In this document: positions 19,488 through 27,604 of the stretch, one piece after another | Layout of the letters: each line of letters starts with the position of its first letter | Position numbering within the stretch: the stretch's first letter is position 1 | Source: Robertmurraya dakarensis | GTDB taxonomy: Bacteria > Bacillota > Bacilli > Bacillales > Cytobacillaceae | DNA length: 64,000 nt | Assembly (NCBI RefSeq): GCF_900156875.1 | Contig: NZ_LT707409.1 | Span: 2,098,244 to 2,162,243, forward strand | Direction: 5' to 3' | Notes under the pieces: model-generated | Database searches by the model: none | Seen by the model: only the letters and a program-made list of their open reading frames with translations | What the model was told of the DNA's origin: nothing | Made by a program: the position numbers and the translations under genes

Positions 19488-19715
19488 TTACTCCCCATTT
19501 AAGTAAAACAATATTAGCCTATCAAACCACGTAGGGTCTTCGTCTACTCCATTCCCTGAAACCTTAACGGCTGTGCCGTTTGGTTCGTCATAACGATGAT
19601 AATCCTGGTACTCTTCATTTACCCACATAATACCATAGTAAAATAGAATTGTGCAGCCAGTAAAAAGAAGGAAAACCTTTAGTGTTTGAAATAGTACTTT
19701 AAACCATGTTTTCAT
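19488..19715 (-). CDS. yqzK: YqzK, DUF4227 small membrane protein
   Basis: 75 residues from M-K-T-W-F-K, with GGAGGACAG upstream of the ATG at 19715. One hydrophobic helix ([21 protein letters not shown]) is followed by a hydrophilic tail with D-P-T-W-F-D-R-L. Matches the DUF4227/YqzK family by position between fur and xerD. Function unknown. The stop overlaps the xerD start region. Confidence 0.85.
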   Translation of the reverse strand: MKTWFKVLFQTLKVFLLFTGCTILFYYGIMWVNEEYQDYHRYDEPNGTAVKVSGNGVDEDPTWFDRLILFYLNGE

Positions 19716-19792
19716 ATGCCTGTCCTCCAAAACCATCCTTTATAGTAAAGGTATGCCAAATAGGACAGTAAATATACATTGGACTTATGTAA

Positions 19793-19820
19793 AAAACCTT
19801 TTCTTCTTAGAAAAGGTTTT
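19793..19820 (-). terminator. Terminator of fur
   Basis: Near-perfect inverted repeat AAAACCTTTTCT/AGAAAAGGTTTT with a four-base loop, directly after the fur stop at 19823 and followed by TTTTTT on the minus strand. Confidence 0.88.
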
Positions 19821-19822
19821 GG

Positions 19823-20281
19823 CTATTCTTCATTCTCTTTTTCTTTTCCCTGACAACGATAGCATACTCCATGAAAGGTTAAGCGGTGATCCTTAATTTT
19901 AAAATTCCAGTCACGTTCAACAATCGCTTCAACGTCCTCTAGTAAATCTTCCTGAATTTCATCCACAGCTCCACATTCAATGCAAACTAGGTGATGGTGG
20001 AAATGCGCTGCACCCTCTTGTCTTAGGTCATACCGTGATACGCCATCACCAAAATTAATTTTATCTACTATTTTCAATTCGGTCAGTAGTTCAAGTGTTC
20101 TATATACAGTTGCTAGTCCAATTTCAGGCGATTTTTCTTTAACTAGGAGGTACACATCTTCAGCGCTTAAATGATCCTCTTCATGTTCTAAAAGCACTCT
20201 TACAGTTGATTCACGCTGAGGTGTTAGTTTGTAGCTTGATGAATGTAAATGCTTCTTTATTCTCTCAATTCTGCTTTCCAT
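19823..20281 (-). CDS. fur: Ferric uptake regulator Fur
   Basis: 152 residues. Fe(II)-dependent repressor of iron uptake genes. N-terminal winged helix (Y-K-L-T-P-Q-R, A-T-V-Y-R-T-L-E-L-L), then the regulatory metal site H-F-H-H-H-L-V-C-I-E-C-G with the structural zinc CxxC and a second C-Y-R-C pair at the C-terminus. Among Fur/PerR/Zur paralogues the yqzK-xerD linkage and the E-E-N-E-E tail favour Fur. The upstream region has PerR/Fur-type boxes. Confidence 0.93.
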   Translation of the reverse strand: MESRIERIKKHLHSSSYKLTPQRESTVRVLLEHEEDHLSAEDVYLLVKEKSPEIGLATVYRTLELLTELKIVDKINFGDGVSRYDLRQEGAAHFHHHLVCIECGAVDEIQEDLLEDVEAIVERDWNFKIKDHRLTFHGVCYRCQGKEKENEE

Positions 20282-20383
20282 TACGTTTGTCCTCCCTCGC
20301 CACTGTCACTATACATTATAACAAATGATCGAGTCTTTTCAAAATGAAATTATTATAAATAATAGATTATATTTAATCTTACC

Positions 20384-20398
20384 TAATAATTATTATAA
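20384..20398 (-). promoter_or_regulatory. PerR/Fur-type operator upstream of fur
   Basis: TTATAATAATTATTA on the minus strand matches the PerR box TTATAATNATTATAA at 14 of 15 positions. It lies about 100 bases before the fur start, in an array of related repeats spanning 20350-20416. B. subtilis fur is known to be repressed by PerR. Confidence 0.6.
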
Positions 20399-20522
20399 AT
20401 TGTTATTATAAATAATTATTCTATCTTTTCCCTTTAATTATATACCAAATTCAGCATATATTTAGAAAAAAATGTGAAAAATAAGCGAAGTTTTTTCAGA
20501 TTATTGAAATGGTTCCCTTTCT

Positions 20523-21164
20523 CTATTGAACAGCGTTTACTACCATTTTCATGAGAGCTGGGGATACGTAAGCTTCAATTCCAGCCGCGGCAACTAACAA
20601 CAGAGCAGCTGCCATAAAAGCAAGCGCATATCTTCCCACCAATGGCAGCATTGGCTGCGTCATCTTTTTCATAAATTGCCTGCGAATCATTGTGATAGAA
20701 AAAGAAACTGATAGAGTTGCGGCAAATATAAAAATCGGGATGATGATCAAATTTTGAGGAAGAACAGACACAAAGGACATCAAAAATCCTTCCCACTGCA
20801 TTTGATTAACAAGAAACCCTACAGTAAAACCAACGACTAAGCCCTTTATAAAAAGCAGGATTAAGATAACAGGCAAACCGATAATTGAAATTCCCAAAAT
20901 CCACATAAGGCCAATAAATTTACTGTTATGAAAGAAGCTTTGTAAAAATAAATCATTCGAGGCTGCTACCTTTCCATCAGATACTTGTCCAAAAAATTGT
21001 GATAAATAATAAAACAAATCTTCTTTTTGTGTCAGGCTCAAGCTATTCACGACAATGGCTCCAAATATAACTCCCATTAAAAATAACGTAATCACAAACA
21101 AATAAATAGAAGAATGGTCACGAAAATGTGATGTTATCACGCTCTGGTACATTTTTTTCTTCAT
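20523..21164 (-). CDS. spoIIM: Stage II sporulation protein M
   Basis: 213 residues from the ATG at 21164, six bases after AGGGGG. Polytopic membrane protein with five predicted helices; with SpoIID and SpoIIP it forms the mother-cell complex that thins septal peptidoglycan and drives engulfment. Family features include F-L-M-G-V-I-F-G-A-I-V-V-N and the F-F-H-N-S-K-F-I-G-L-M-W-I-L-G region. Preceded by a sigmaE promoter, as expected. Confidence 0.94.
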   Translation of the reverse strand: MKKKMYQSVITSHFRDHSSIYLFVITLFLMGVIFGAIVVNSLSLTQKEDLFYYLSQFFGQVSDGKVAASNDLFLQSFFHNSKFIGLMWILGISIIGLPVILILLFIKGLVVGFTVGFLVNQMQWEGFLMSFVSVLPQNLIIIPIFIFAATLSVSFSITMIRRQFMKKMTQPMLPLVGRYALAFMAAALLLVAAAGIEAYVSPALMKMVVNAVQ

Positions 21165-21241
21165 CATTATCCCCCTAAAACTCCAATCTATTAGCAGTAT
21201 CAGCTGCATTACAAAGGGTCCTATACTAAAACTTATACTGT

Positions 21242-21270
21242 AATGTATGTTGTTCTGTTCTTCTATATGA
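21242..21270 (-). promoter_or_regulatory. sigmaE promoter of spoIIM
   Basis: On the minus strand TCATATA, 14 bases, then CATACATT. The -10 fits CATACANT at all eight positions and the -35 fits KMATATT at six of seven. About 75 bases before the spoIIM start. Confidence 0.78.
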
Positions 21271-21305
21271 CAATCAAATCTAGTAAAAGTTTTACTAGAT
21301 TTAAA

Positions 21306-21347
21306 AAAGCAAAAGGCTGTTTCATACCTGAAAGAGCCTTTTGCTTT
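21306..21347 (-). terminator. Terminator of the nudF-yqxK unit
   Basis: 13-bp stem AAAGCAAAAGGCT/AGCCTTTTGCTTT with a 16-base loop, ending TTTTTTAA on the minus strand, 22 bases after the yqxK stop. Confidence 0.88.
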
Positions 21348-21368
21348 CTGTTGCTGGGTTTTGTTTGT

Positions 21369-22535
21369 TTACGATTCCGTTACTTTTCCGTATATGCCTC
21401 CCCCGCCTGCCTGGAAGGATAGTGCCCCTTTTCTAGCATTGATAATAAGGTTAGCAATTTTTATCGGAATGACTTCCTTTAATGCTTCTTCTGGCACTTC
21501 ATGAAGAATGGCCATTTCCGTTCCAAAATGGTGGAGCAGTTTTTCCATCAGCTTCGGACCAATTCCTGGGATAAACTGTAACGGCACTTGATGGATATAA
21601 GGAGGCCTGTTATCAGGACCATGAGAAGCTGTCGCTAATTCTGTTATTCTTTCTGCCACACCTTTAACAAATTTTTCATGACCGCAATTTTGACATCGAC
21701 TTATTTCAAGATTAGCTGGTTCACTACACTCAGCACATACAGTTTGATGATATTTTCCTAACAGCGGATCAAGCCCATAATTTGCGATTATCCTTTGGCC
21801 GGCTTTTTCCTCTAGCGATTCTAGTAAATGGTTAAAGGTTAATTTCTTCATTGCAATTATTTGATATTCCCTGGCAATTTTCCCTAGGGAATGGGCATCA
21901 GAATTGGTCACATAAGGATATCTATGAATTTCCCCGATTACATCTGCCATGTTTGTATTAGAACTTAAACCAAGCTCTATTCCATCTATTAAATCTGGGT
22001 CAAATACTTCTGCTAACGAGCGTTCCACACCTCGTCCAAACAAGCTTTTGAATGGTGTAAAAACATGAGCTGGAATGAATATTCCTCCAAGACTCTTTAC
22101 TTTTTTCTGAAGTTCGCGGCCTGTTACATATAAACGCTGTGAGCTTAGATGAATATTTTTCAAATGCTGCGTCAGCCAGTTTGAGAATTCCTTCATAATC
22201 GTTAAATTAGGAAAATAGGCCAGAACATGGATTGGACCTTTACAGTCTTCATCATAAATTTCGAGTTCGGAGCCTGGGATGATCGTTAATCCATCATAAT
22301 ACAGACCGCCCTCTTCCTGCTGGATAAGCTCTCCTGCATTCAGTAAATTTTCCATCTCGATGATAACCTCAGGGGAATGACAATCGATGATTCCAATCAT
22401 ATGAAGACCTTTTAAATCCCTGGCGTGTTCAATGATATTGGAAAAGGTCAGCGTCTTAGCTCCTGTTATTTTCACAGCTCTTCCGGTATACGTTCGCCCG
22501 ATATGAATATGTAAATCAACATAATATTGGTTCAC
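21369..22535 (-). CDS. yqxK: YqxK, PHP-domain endonuclease Q-like protein
   Basis: 388 residues. N-terminal PHP phosphoesterase domain with metal-binding D-L-H-I-H-I-G at the start and N-S-D-A-H-S-L-G near residue 205. A zinc ribbon (C-A-E-C and C-Q-N-C) lies around residues 265-285, and a helix-hairpin-helix I-P-G-I-G-P-K-L-M-E-K-L near residue 330. This is the endonuclease Q/YqxK architecture: likely a structure- or lesion-specific DNA nuclease. It overlaps nudF by four bases. Older annotations call it a helicase, which the motifs do not support. Confidence 0.9.
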   Translation of the reverse strand: MNQYYVDLHIHIGRTYTGRAVKITGAKTLTFSNIIEHARDLKGLHMIGIIDCHSPEVIIEMENLLNAGELIQQEEGGLYYDGLTIIPGSELEIYDEDCKGPIHVLAYFPNLTIMKEFSNWLTQHLKNIHLSSQRLYVTGRELQKKVKSLGGIFIPAHVFTPFKSLFGRGVERSLAEVFDPDLIDGIELGLSSNTNMADVIGEIHRYPYVTNSDAHSLGKIAREYQIIAMKKLTFNHLLESLEEKAGQRIIANYGLDPLLGKYHQTVCAECSEPANLEISRCQNCGHEKFVKGVAERITELATASHGPDNRPPYIHQVPLQFIPGIGPKLMEKLLHHFGTEMAILHEVPEEALKEVIPIKIANLIINARKGALSFQAGGGGIYGKVTES

Positions 22536-23083
22536 TTTTTAACATCCTCTTGTAATTGTAAGTATTGAATGGCATATGCTGTCTTGGCATCATAAATTTT
22601 TTGTTCTTGTATGTATTGCAATGCTTCTGATAACGTCAACTCCACTACATTGACGAATTCATCCTCATCTAATCCCAAAGCGTTCTCTTTCTTAAAAAGC
22701 CCCTTCGCTACATATAAATGAACAATTTCATCAGCAAAACCCGGTGAAGTATAAAAGGAGATCAGCCATTCTAGCTGCTTGCAATCATAGCCTGTTTCTT
22801 CTTCTAATTCCCGTTTCGCAGAATGAGCGGGTTCCTCTCCTTTCTCCAGCTTTCCTGCAGGAATTTCTATAATCGTTCTCTCTAATGGCTTACGGAATTG
22901 TTCCACCATGACTATTTTATTTTCTTCTGTAAGAGCTATAACGGCAACCGCCCCAGGATGTTTAACGATTTCGCGCTTTGATGTATTCCCATTCGGAAGC
23001 ATCACATCATCCACCTGCAAACTGATGACCTTTCCTGAAAAAATCTTTTCTGATTGTATCGTTTTCTCTTCTAGTTGTGCCAT
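22532..23083 (-). CDS. nudF: ADP-ribose pyrophosphatase (Nudix)
   Basis: 183 residues from M-A-Q-L-E-E-K-T; AGGAGTGA is eight bases upstream, and a longer frame to 23176 would run through the mciZ promoter. Hydrolyses ADP-ribose to AMP and ribose 5-phosphate. The Nudix box G-K-L-E-K-G-E-E-P-A-H-S-A-K-R-E-L-E-E-E-T-G is complete near residues 75-97. The N-terminal dimerisation beta-sheet and Y-D-A-K-T-A-Y-A-I-Q-Y-L at the C-terminus match NudF/YqkG. Divergent from mciZ. Confidence 0.95.
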   Translation of the reverse strand: MAQLEEKTIQSEKIFSGKVISLQVDDVMLPNGNTSKREIVKHPGAVAVIALTEENKIVMVEQFRKPLERTIIEIPAGKLEKGEEPAHSAKRELEEETGYDCKQLEWLISFYTSPGFADEIVHLYVAKGLFKKENALGLDEDEFVNVVELTLSEALQYIQEQKIYDAKTAYAIQYLQLQEDVKK

Positions 23084-23100
23084 TTCTTTTGTCACTCCTG

Positions 23101-23130
23101 TTCTATTCTCTGCTTCTTTGTACATATAGT
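23101..23130 (+). promoter_or_regulatory. Putative sigmaE promoter of mciZ
   Basis: TTCTATT, 15 bases, CATATAGT. The -10 fits CATACANT at seven of eight and the -35 fits KMATATT at five of seven. It lies 28 bases before the mciZ ATG; B. subtilis mciZ is sigmaE-controlled. Confidence 0.55.
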
Positions 23131-23158
23131 TTAGCATATTACATTTGGAGGAGTAGGA

Positions 23159-23290
23159 ATGAAAGTATATGTGCATGACAAAGGAATTATTTTAGTGGGG
23201 AAAGCTTGGGAAATCAGAATGAAATTAAAAGAATATACCAAAGAATATTATTACCTTTCTGACTGGCTGAAAACCGTAAAGGAGCAATAA
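23159..23290 (+). CDS. mciZ: MciZ, mother-cell inhibitor of FtsZ
   Basis: 43 residues (B. subtilis MciZ has 40). The core G-I-I-L-V-G-K-A-W-E-I-R-M-K-L-K-E-Y aligns almost residue for residue with MciZ as I recall it (V-V-L-V-G-K-A-W-E-I-R-A-K-L-K-E-Y), and a Tyr-rich strand and D-W-L follow. MciZ caps the minus end of FtsZ filaments and blocks Z-ring formation in the mother cell during sporulation. Strong GGAGGAG before the ATG. It sits next to nudF and yqkF. Too short for standard gene callers. Confidence 0.9.
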   Translation: MKVYVHDKGIILVGKAWEIRMKLKEYTKEYYYLSDWLKTVKEQ

Positions 23291-23342
23291 TTTGTTTTCC
23301 TCTGCTTTCTTTCTATAGAATAAGACAGTAGAGGTGAAGGAA

Positions 23343-24266
23343 ATGAAAAAGCGAAAACTAGGACAATCCGATTTATTCGTAAGCGAATTGGGACTAGGCT
23401 GTATGTCTTTAGGCACGGATGGAGTGCAGGCACAACAGATTATTGAAGCGGCTTTAGAAGAGGGAATTAACTATTTTGATACTGCAGACTTATATGATTT
23501 TGGCATCAACGAAAAAATCGTCGGCTCTTCTTTAAAAAACGTTAGAGACAAAGTTGTGATTGCCACAAAAGTAGGAAACCGTCCAAATCAAGAAAAAAAC
23601 GGATGGAGCTGGGATCCTTCAAAGCAATATATTAAAGAAGCCGTTAAGCAAAGCTTAAAACGACTCGGGACCGATTATATCGATTTATATCAGCTTCATG
23701 GCGGGACCATTGAAGATCCTATCAGCGAGACGATTGAAGCATTTGAAGAGTTAAGGGAAGAGGGATTTATCCGTTATTATGGAATTTCCTCTATACGTCC
23801 TAATGTCATTCGAGAGTATGTAGAAAAAGCTAATATTGTTTCAGTGATGATGCAATACAGCATTTTAGACAGACGGCCTGAAGAAGAAATGCTGCCCCTC
23901 CTATCCGAAAATGGAATCAGCGTTGTCAGTCGAGGCCCTCTAGCGAAAGGGCTGCTAAGCGAAAAAATGCTGACAAAAGCATCAAAATCTGTAATGGAAT
24001 CCGGTTATTCAGATTACAGCTACGATGAATTATCTGAGCTAATCCCTGCTTTAAAAGAAAAGATTGCTAAGGATCGTTCCTTAACAGAAATTTCTCTTCA
24101 ATATATTCTTTCCGGGCCAGCTGTTTCTTCTGTTATCGCTGGAGCCAGCTCTGTCAAACAAGTAAAAGAGAATGCTCAAGCTGTCAAGACAAACCCTTTA
24201 ACGAAAGAAGAGTTGGATTTTATTCGTACCGTATCGAAAGCCAATCGATACGCTTCGCATCGTTAA
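23343..24266 (+). CDS. yqkF: Aldo/keto reductase YqkF
   Basis: 307 residues from the ATG at 23343, five bases after GAGGTGA; a GTG at 23334 overlaps that site. NADPH-dependent TIM-barrel oxidoreductase. Catalytic tetrad candidates: Asp in Y-F-D-T-A, Tyr in D-L-Y-D-F-G, Lys in A-T-K-V-G-N, His in Y-Q-L-H-G-G. The C-terminal A-G-A-S-S-V-K-Q-V-K-E-N is the NADP-binding signature. Substrate unknown. A bidirectional terminator separates it from yqkE. Confidence 0.92.
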   Translation: MKKRKLGQSDLFVSELGLGCMSLGTDGVQAQQIIEAALEEGINYFDTADLYDFGINEKIVGSSLKNVRDKVVIATKVGNRPNQEKNGWSWDPSKQYIKEAVKQSLKRLGTDYIDLYQLHGGTIEDPISETIEAFEELREEGFIRYYGISSIRPNVIREYVEKANIVSVMMQYSILDRRPEEEMLPLLSENGISVVSRGPLAKGLLSEKMLTKASKSVMESGYSDYSYDELSELIPALKEKIAKDRSLTEISLQYILSGPAVSSVIAGASSVKQVKENAQAVKTNPLTKEELDFIRTVSKANRYASHR

Positions 24267-24289
24267 AATTGAAGTCCATATAAAAAAAC

Positions 24290-24323
24290 AAAGCAATCGG
24301 CTAAAAAATGAGCCGATTGCTTT
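24290..24323. terminator. Bidirectional terminator between yqkF and yqkE
   Basis: 13-bp stem AAAGCAATCGGCT/AGCCGATTGCTTT with an eight-base loop; TT follows on plus and TTTGTTTTTTT on minus. Confidence 0.88.
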
Positions 24324-24330
24324 TTATCTG

Positions 24331-24576
24331 CTATTTATAATCCTTCCAGTTCATCGAGCTTTCATTAAAAAGCTCCTCAAAGGATTTATTTTTTTCCTTT
24401 AAACGTCTTTCTTCTCGCTTCTTCTGTTCTTCTGCCTCTTTTTTAAGCTCTTCTTCTGCTTTTAACTCCTGCTTTGTATCCTTTAGCTTTTTCATTAAAT
24501 CTTCGTTTAACATATCTCCTAAAGTAACAGGCTTATCAGTTTGTTTCTTGGCTGGAGTTTGTTTCTTTTTTTTCAT
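24331..24576 (-). CDS. yqkE: YqkE, DUF3886 coiled-coil protein
   Basis: 81 residues, almost entirely charged. The N-terminus is K-K-K-K-Q-T-P-A-K-K and a Lys/Glu-rich coiled coil spans about residues 25-70, ending S-F-E-E-L-F-N-E-S-S-M-N-W-K-D-Y-K. It matches B. subtilis YqkE (DUF3886) by composition and place next to yqkF. Function unknown. Confidence 0.82.
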   Translation of the reverse strand: MKKKKQTPAKKQTDKPVTLGDMLNEDLMKKLKDTKQELKAEEELKKEAEEQKKREERRLKEKNKSFEELFNESSMNWKDYK

Positions 24577-24666
24577 CTTGATCCCTCTCTGCTAAGTTTG
24601 TGAAACTATTATAACATTAGAAAAAGAGATTGTTTACTTTTTCAAAAGCTAGCCGCAGCCTGCGGT

Positions 24667-25857
24667 TTATTTTGCTAATTCTACAACCGTCGCAACTCCT
24701 TGGCCGCCGCCAATGCAAAGCGTTGCCAGTCCCTTCTCAGCATTTCTTCGTTTCATCTCATGAATTAAAGTGACCAATATTCTTGCTCCGCTTGCTCCAA
24801 TAGGATGCCCCAGGGCAATGGCTCCACCGTTTACATTTAATATATCTCTATTAAAATGGAGTTCCTTATCTACAGCCAAGCTCTGACTTGCAAATGCTTC
24901 GTTCGCCTCAATAAGATCCAGTTCATCCATGGATATAGATGCCTTTTCTAAAGCTTTTTTAACAGCTTGAACCGGGCCTATTCCCATAATACTTGGATCA
25001 ACCCCTGCACTGGCATTTCCCTTTATCGTGACAAGCGGAGTTATTCCTAACTCCTCTGCTTTTTCTTTGCTCATCACAACCAGAACGGCTGCCCCGTCAT
25101 TTATTCCTGAGGCGTTTCCAGCCGTAACACTTCCATCCTTTTTAAAAGCAGGCTTAAGCGCTTTCAGCTTTTCCGCTGTTGTCCCTTCTTTAGGGTATTC
25201 ATCTCTATCAAATATAACCGGCTCCCCTTTACGCTGAGGAATCTCTACCGGAACAATTTCTTCTTTAAATTTCCCCTGCTGGGTCGCGTTCACTGCTTTT
25301 TCTTGACTCCAAGCTGCAAACTCATCCTGCTCTTCTCTCGTAATCCCATACTTGTCACAAAGATTTTCGGCTGTTACTCCCATATGATAGTCATTGAATG
25401 CACACCATAGACCGTCTGTAATCATGCTGTCAATTACCTTTTGATCTCCCATTCTAAAACCATTTCGAGCATTTTTCAACAGATATGGAGCTTGACTCAT
25501 ATTCTCGATTCCGCCTGCTACGACAATTTCGGAATCTCCTGCCATAATTGCCTGTGCCGCTAAATGCACAGCTTTTAGTCCAGATCCGCATACCTTATTA
25601 ATTGTAAAGGCAGAAGCACTTTGCGGAAGTCCTGCTTTTATCGCAGCCTGCCGCGCTGGATTTTGTCCAATACCAGCCTGGAGAACATTTCCTAAAATCA
25701 CTTCATCTACCTGTTCCGGTTTTAATCCTGCTTTCTCAAGAGCTCCTTTAATCACAATCGCGCCTAGGTCAGGTGCTGAAATGTCTTTTAAACTTCCATT
25801 AAAACTACCAATTGCTGTTCGAACTGCGCTGACAATTACCACTTCTGTCGCTGTCAT
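24667..25857 (-). CDS. Acetyl-CoA acetyltransferase (thiolase II)
   Basis: 396 residues from M-T-A-T-E-V-V; an ATG nine bases further upstream (25866) is possible but touches its AAAGGG. Condenses two acetyl-CoA to acetoacetyl-CoA, or the reverse. The active-site triad is visible: Cys in [10 protein letters not shown], His in [14 protein letters not shown] and Cys in C-I-G-G-G-Q-G. Biosynthetic AtoB/MmgA/PhaA type by length. It appears monocistronic and is not at this place in B. subtilis. Confidence 0.93.
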   Translation of the reverse strand: MTATEVVIVSAVRTAIGSFNGSLKDISAPDLGAIVIKGALEKAGLKPEQVDEVILGNVLQAGIGQNPARQAAIKAGLPQSASAFTINKVCGSGLKAVHLAAQAIMAGDSEIVVAGGIENMSQAPYLLKNARNGFRMGDQKVIDSMITDGLWCAFNDYHMGVTAENLCDKYGITREEQDEFAAWSQEKAVNATQQGKFKEEIVPVEIPQRKGEPVIFDRDEYPKEGTTAEKLKALKPAFKKDGSVTAGNASGINDGAAVLVVMSKEKAEELGITPLVTIKGNASAGVDPSIMGIGPVQAVKKALEKASISMDELDLIEANEAFASQSLAVDKELHFNRDILNVNGGAIALGHPIGASGARILVTLIHEMKRRNAEKGLATLCIGGGQGVATVVELAK

Positions 25858-26025
25858 TCTTTTCATCCCTTTCTATTTCCACTCCTATTTATAGTTCGAT
25901 TTGGAATGAAAAAATCCTTTTATTTCAGCAAAACTTCTCTTCTTCAGCAGCTCTCTCGGGCGTGCATAATGAAACAATGATTAACCCATGTTATTAGAGA
26001 TGTTACTTTTAAGGAGGGAACAATC

Positions 26026-26157
26026 ATGTCTCAAAAACGAGAAAAGGGTTATAGCCAAAAAGGAAAGCCTAATGGAGACAATGTAAAGCAAATGATCGCG
26101 GCGGAGGAATTGGAACAAGCCGTCCAGCCAACCAAAAGGCAAAATTCACAGCAATAG
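26026..26157 (+). CDS. 43-residue hydrophilic peptide of unknown function
   Basis: S-Q-K-R-E-K-G-Y-S-Q-K-G-K-P-N-G followed by a short predicted helix (Q-M-I-A-A-E-E-L-E-Q-A). Highly charged and Gln-rich, with no membrane segment. A very strong AAGGAGGGAAC lies before the ATG, and an intrinsic terminator follows within ten bases. The compact unit and composition resemble minor small acid-soluble or YfhD-type sporulation peptides, but I cannot assign a family. Confidence 0.68.
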   Translation: MSQKREKGYSQKGKPNGDNVKQMIAAEELEQAVQPTKRQNSQQ

Positions 26158-26166
26158 GAAACCTAG

Positions 26167-26193
26167 GACTCGGCATGCCCGAGTCTTATTTTT
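26167..26193 (+). terminator. Terminator of the 43-residue peptide gene
   Basis: GC-rich stem GACTCGG/CCGAGTC around CATGC, followed by TTATTTTTTT. Confidence 0.85.
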
Positions 26194-26250
26194 TTAAAAT
26201 TTTCGTTAAAATGCTAAAATGAAGAAAATAACACTTTTGGAGGGATATTC

Positions 26251-27162
26251 TTGAAGCGAGCCTTCCGTTACTTCCTTTCTATCCTGCTTCTTTTTGTTTC
26301 CATCGGCGTCTATTTTTCGAACCGAATTATGTATATGAAAAAGAAGGATGATCTTTTTATTTTCAATCGTGAAAAAGAAGCAGGCCGCTTAAACCCTGAT
26401 GAGTTTGACAATATGCCAAAAAGAGAAATCTTAATCCCCTCTTCCTTTGGCTATCATCTGAAAGCAGTTGTTGTCGAACCTCATGACACCAATCAATACA
26501 TGATCTTTTGCCACGGTGTAACCGAGAACAAACTTAATTCAGTAAAGTATATGAATCTTTTTATCCAAAGAGGCTTCAACGCGGTCATTTACGATCACCG
26601 CAGACACGGTGAATCTGGAGGAAAAACAACGAGCTACGGATACTATGAAAAATTCGACTTAAAAACAATCGTTGACTGGCTGAAGCTGGACAGAGGTCCT
26701 AACCTTTTACTTGGAATTCACGGGGAATCGATGGGAGCCGCGACGATGCTTTTATATGCTGGAATGCTTGAAGATGGGGCAAATTTTTATATTGCTGATT
26801 GTCCTTTTTCGGATTTTAGAGAACAGCTCGCTTACCGCTTAAAAGCTGAAATGAGACTTCCTCCAAAACTTTTCCTGCCTGTTGCTGATTTGTTTATCAA
26901 AATGCGGCAAAAGTATTCTTTGCGCGACGTTGCTCCAATTACCGTTATTGAACATATTACAAAGCCCATTCTTTTTATTCATAGCAAGAAAGATGACTTC
27001 ATACTACCATCAATGACAGAAGCTCTTTACGATAAAAAAAAGGGACCCAAAAAGCTTTATATGGCAGAGAATGGGGTTCATGCGCAATCATTAAATGAAA
27101 ATAAAGAGGACTATGAAAAGGTCATTGATGAGTTTTTAGAGAGTTATGTCTATCGAAAATAA
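26251..27162 (+). CDS. yqkD: Alpha/beta hydrolase YqkD
   Basis: 303 residues, TTG start with GGAGGG nine bases upstream. One N-terminal membrane anchor (residues 8-22, F-L-S-I-L-L-L-F-V-S-I-G-V-Y-F), then an extracytoplasmic alpha/beta hydrolase. Oxyanion region C-H-G-V-T-E-N-K, nucleophile elbow G-E-S-M-G, acid in K-K-D-D-F-I and His in N-G-V-H-A. Resembles BEM46/YqkD serine hydrolases; substrate unknown. The stop lies inside its terminator. Confidence 0.9.
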   Translation: MKRAFRYFLSILLLFVSIGVYFSNRIMYMKKKDDLFIFNREKEAGRLNPDEFDNMPKREILIPSSFGYHLKAVVVEPHDTNQYMIFCHGVTENKLNSVKYMNLFIQRGFNAVIYDHRRHGESGGKTTSYGYYEKFDLKTIVDWLKLDRGPNLLLGIHGESMGAATMLLYAGMLEDGANFYIADCPFSDFREQLAYRLKAEMRLPPKLFLPVADLFIKMRQKYSLRDVAPITVIEHITKPILFIHSKKDDFILPSMTEALYDKKKGPKKLYMAENGVHAQSLNENKEDYEKVIDEFLESYVYRK

Positions 27163-27193
27163 AGAAGGCGCTATGTTCGATGCCTTCTTTATT
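27158..27193 (+). terminator. Terminator overlapping the yqkD stop
   Basis: Stem AATAAAGAAGGC/GCCTTCTTTATT with a 12-base loop. The TAA stop of yqkD is part of the left arm. It can also serve yqkB on the minus strand. Confidence 0.82.
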
Positions 27194-27198
27194 ACTTT

Positions 27199-27525
27199 TT
27201 ATACGACTTTATTATAAAAACTCATGCGAGGATTTAAGTATTCATTGGGGCTTTTTAATTGAAAGGTGTTACTAGACTCAGAGAAATCAATGGTAAGCTT
27301 ATCAGCTAAAAAAACGACCTTTGATTTTTCTACATAAATGGAACCTGCATTTGTTTGAACTTCTTCGTCATCTTGTTCTAATTCCTTTACAAGCCATAGG
27401 GCGGTTACACCGCTTACCACACACCCGCAGCCTTCCGTATCATATTTCAATTTTAAAAACCCTTGATTTTCGCCTGTTTTTTCTTCTATCTTTCTTGCTG
27501 CTGCATCTGTTAAGGTGATTTCCAT
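27199..27525 (-). CDS. yqkB: YqkB, HesB/IscA-like iron-sulfur domain protein
   Basis: 108 residues, an IscA/HesB-type beta fold. Only a C-G-C pair near residues 33-35 is seen; the C-terminal Cys pair of true A-type carriers is absent, as in the YqkB/YneR group. A role in iron-sulfur assembly is therefore uncertain. Convergent with yqkD across the terminator at 27158. Confidence 0.85.
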   Translation of the reverse strand: MEITLTDAAARKIEEKTGENQGFLKLKYDTEGCGCVVSGVTALWLVKELEQDDEEVQTNAGSIYVEKSKVVFLADKLTIDFSESSNTFQLKSPNEYLNPRMSFYNKVV

Positions 27526-27604
27526 CTGTTATTCTCCTTCCCGTAATATATCTCATTGTAGCATAGTTTTTTACCAGCCCTCTTCTCTTATGCTTAAAGA
27601 GAGG

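Noticed and set aside
23225-23433. Minus-strand frames of 60-63 codons over mciZ and the yqkF start
   Set aside because: No ribosome site and they are antisense to two well-supported genes.
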